From Nematostella vectensis (taxonomy: Eukaryota; Cnidaria; Anthozoa; Actiniaria; Edwardsiidae): a stretch of DNA of 64,000 nucleotides. A model generated the notes under the pieces. The model was not told the origin of the DNA. It did not search any database and saw nothing but the letters and a program-made list of their open reading frames with translations. Both the position numbers and the translations under genes were made by a program. The first letter of the stretch is position 1. Every line of letters starts with the position of its first letter. This document shows, piece by piece, positions 63,819-64,000 of this stretch. The DNA is taken from positions 16,824,953 through 16,888,952 of the forward strand of contig NC_064036.1 in assembly GCF_932526225.1 (NCBI RefSeq). The letters run 5' to 3'.

Positions 63819-64000
63819 CTGGGACGAAAGACAGATAAGTGTTAATGAGCCTGGGACGAAAGACAGATAGCTGTGTATAGACCTAAGACTACAGACACAT
63901 AAGTGTAAATGAAACTGGGCAAAAGATAGATAAGAGTGAGTGATCCTGGGACGAGAGACAGATGAGTGTGAATAAACCTGGGACGGGAGACAGATAAGTG
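63819..64000. repeat. 32-bp splice-acceptor minisatellite (copy B, cut by window edge)
   Basis: Counterpart of 28,891-29,190. Confidence 0.9.

Larger units (their letters stand above)
36235..64000. repeat. Large direct tandem repeat, copy B
   Basis: Second copy of the unit at 1-29,072. Compared with copy A it has a shorter 44-bp array, a shorter 18-bp array, an expanded ATACA tract, about 0.73 kb of extra sequence near 44.03-44.77 kb, an extra 0.28 kb at 42,026-42,307, and loses about 0.25 kb and 0.16 kb that copy A has near 2.1 and 4.6 kb. The retrotransposon part is almost identical. The first 5 kb shows visibly more substitutions. Confidence 0.95.
42696..64000 (-). other. Gene R: 3' part of the next tandem gene (continues right)
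   Basis: Copy-B counterpart of the 28.9-6.4 kb part of gene M: exon 7b, microexon, TM exon with stop, then the D1-end and D2 phosphatase exons. The N-terminal and remaining Calx-beta exons lie beyond the right edge. The same Polinton-like fragment with its BEL insertion occupies the place of the missing D1 exons. Confidence 0.65.

Overview
The window is animal nuclear DNA: genes are split into short exons with GT-AG introns, introns are full of minisatellites and fold-back elements, and there are LTR-retrotransposon and Polinton-like sequences. A cnidarian, probably an anthozoan, fits best. That is inference from the gene and transposon flavour, not a database match.

The dominant large-scale feature is a direct tandem repeat. 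Positions 1-29,072 and 36,235-64,000 are the same sequence, nearly identical apart from point differences and repeat-length or indel differences. The period is about 36.2 kb at the left end and 34.9 kb at the right. Both copies lie in the same orientation, so the window cuts a tandem array of like genes, or two haplotypes were joined in assembly. All genes read on the minus strand. Gene L is at 1-5,190 and continues off the left edge. Gene M is at 6,438-41,050 and is complete in extent. Gene R is at 42,696-64,000 and continues off the right edge.

Each unit codes, in transcription order, for: two short unassigned N-terminal exons; seven Calx-beta domains, six of them as clear exon pairs (first half phase 1-2, second half phase 2-1); a charged 36-bp microexon; a transmembrane exon; and the C-terminal part of a receptor-type tyrosine phosphatase. 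The phosphatase part is the end of domain D1 and a whole D2 with stop and poly(A) signal. I chained the exons by splice sites, and all lengths keep frame within the Calx-TM block and within the D1-end/D2 block. The N-terminal half of D1, including the exon that should carry its catalytic cysteine, is missing in both copies. A Polinton-like remnant, itself split by a young BEL/Pao retrotransposon with a GTTCT target duplication, sits there instead. The transmembrane exon runs into a stop, so the present locus may make a Calx-beta membrane protein with a ten-residue tail plus an orphan phosphatase 3' part.

Introns hold at least nine minisatellites, several with very different copy number in the two units. 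Three contain a real splice site of the neighbouring exon within the repeat unit: a 27-bp unit at a D2 acceptor, a 32-bp unit at the last Calx acceptor, and a 107-bp unit at a Calx donor. A 36-bp array follows a D2 donor and is open in the exon frame. Numerous inverted-repeat (MITE-like) elements fill the rest. No rRNA, tRNA or CRISPR features were found.
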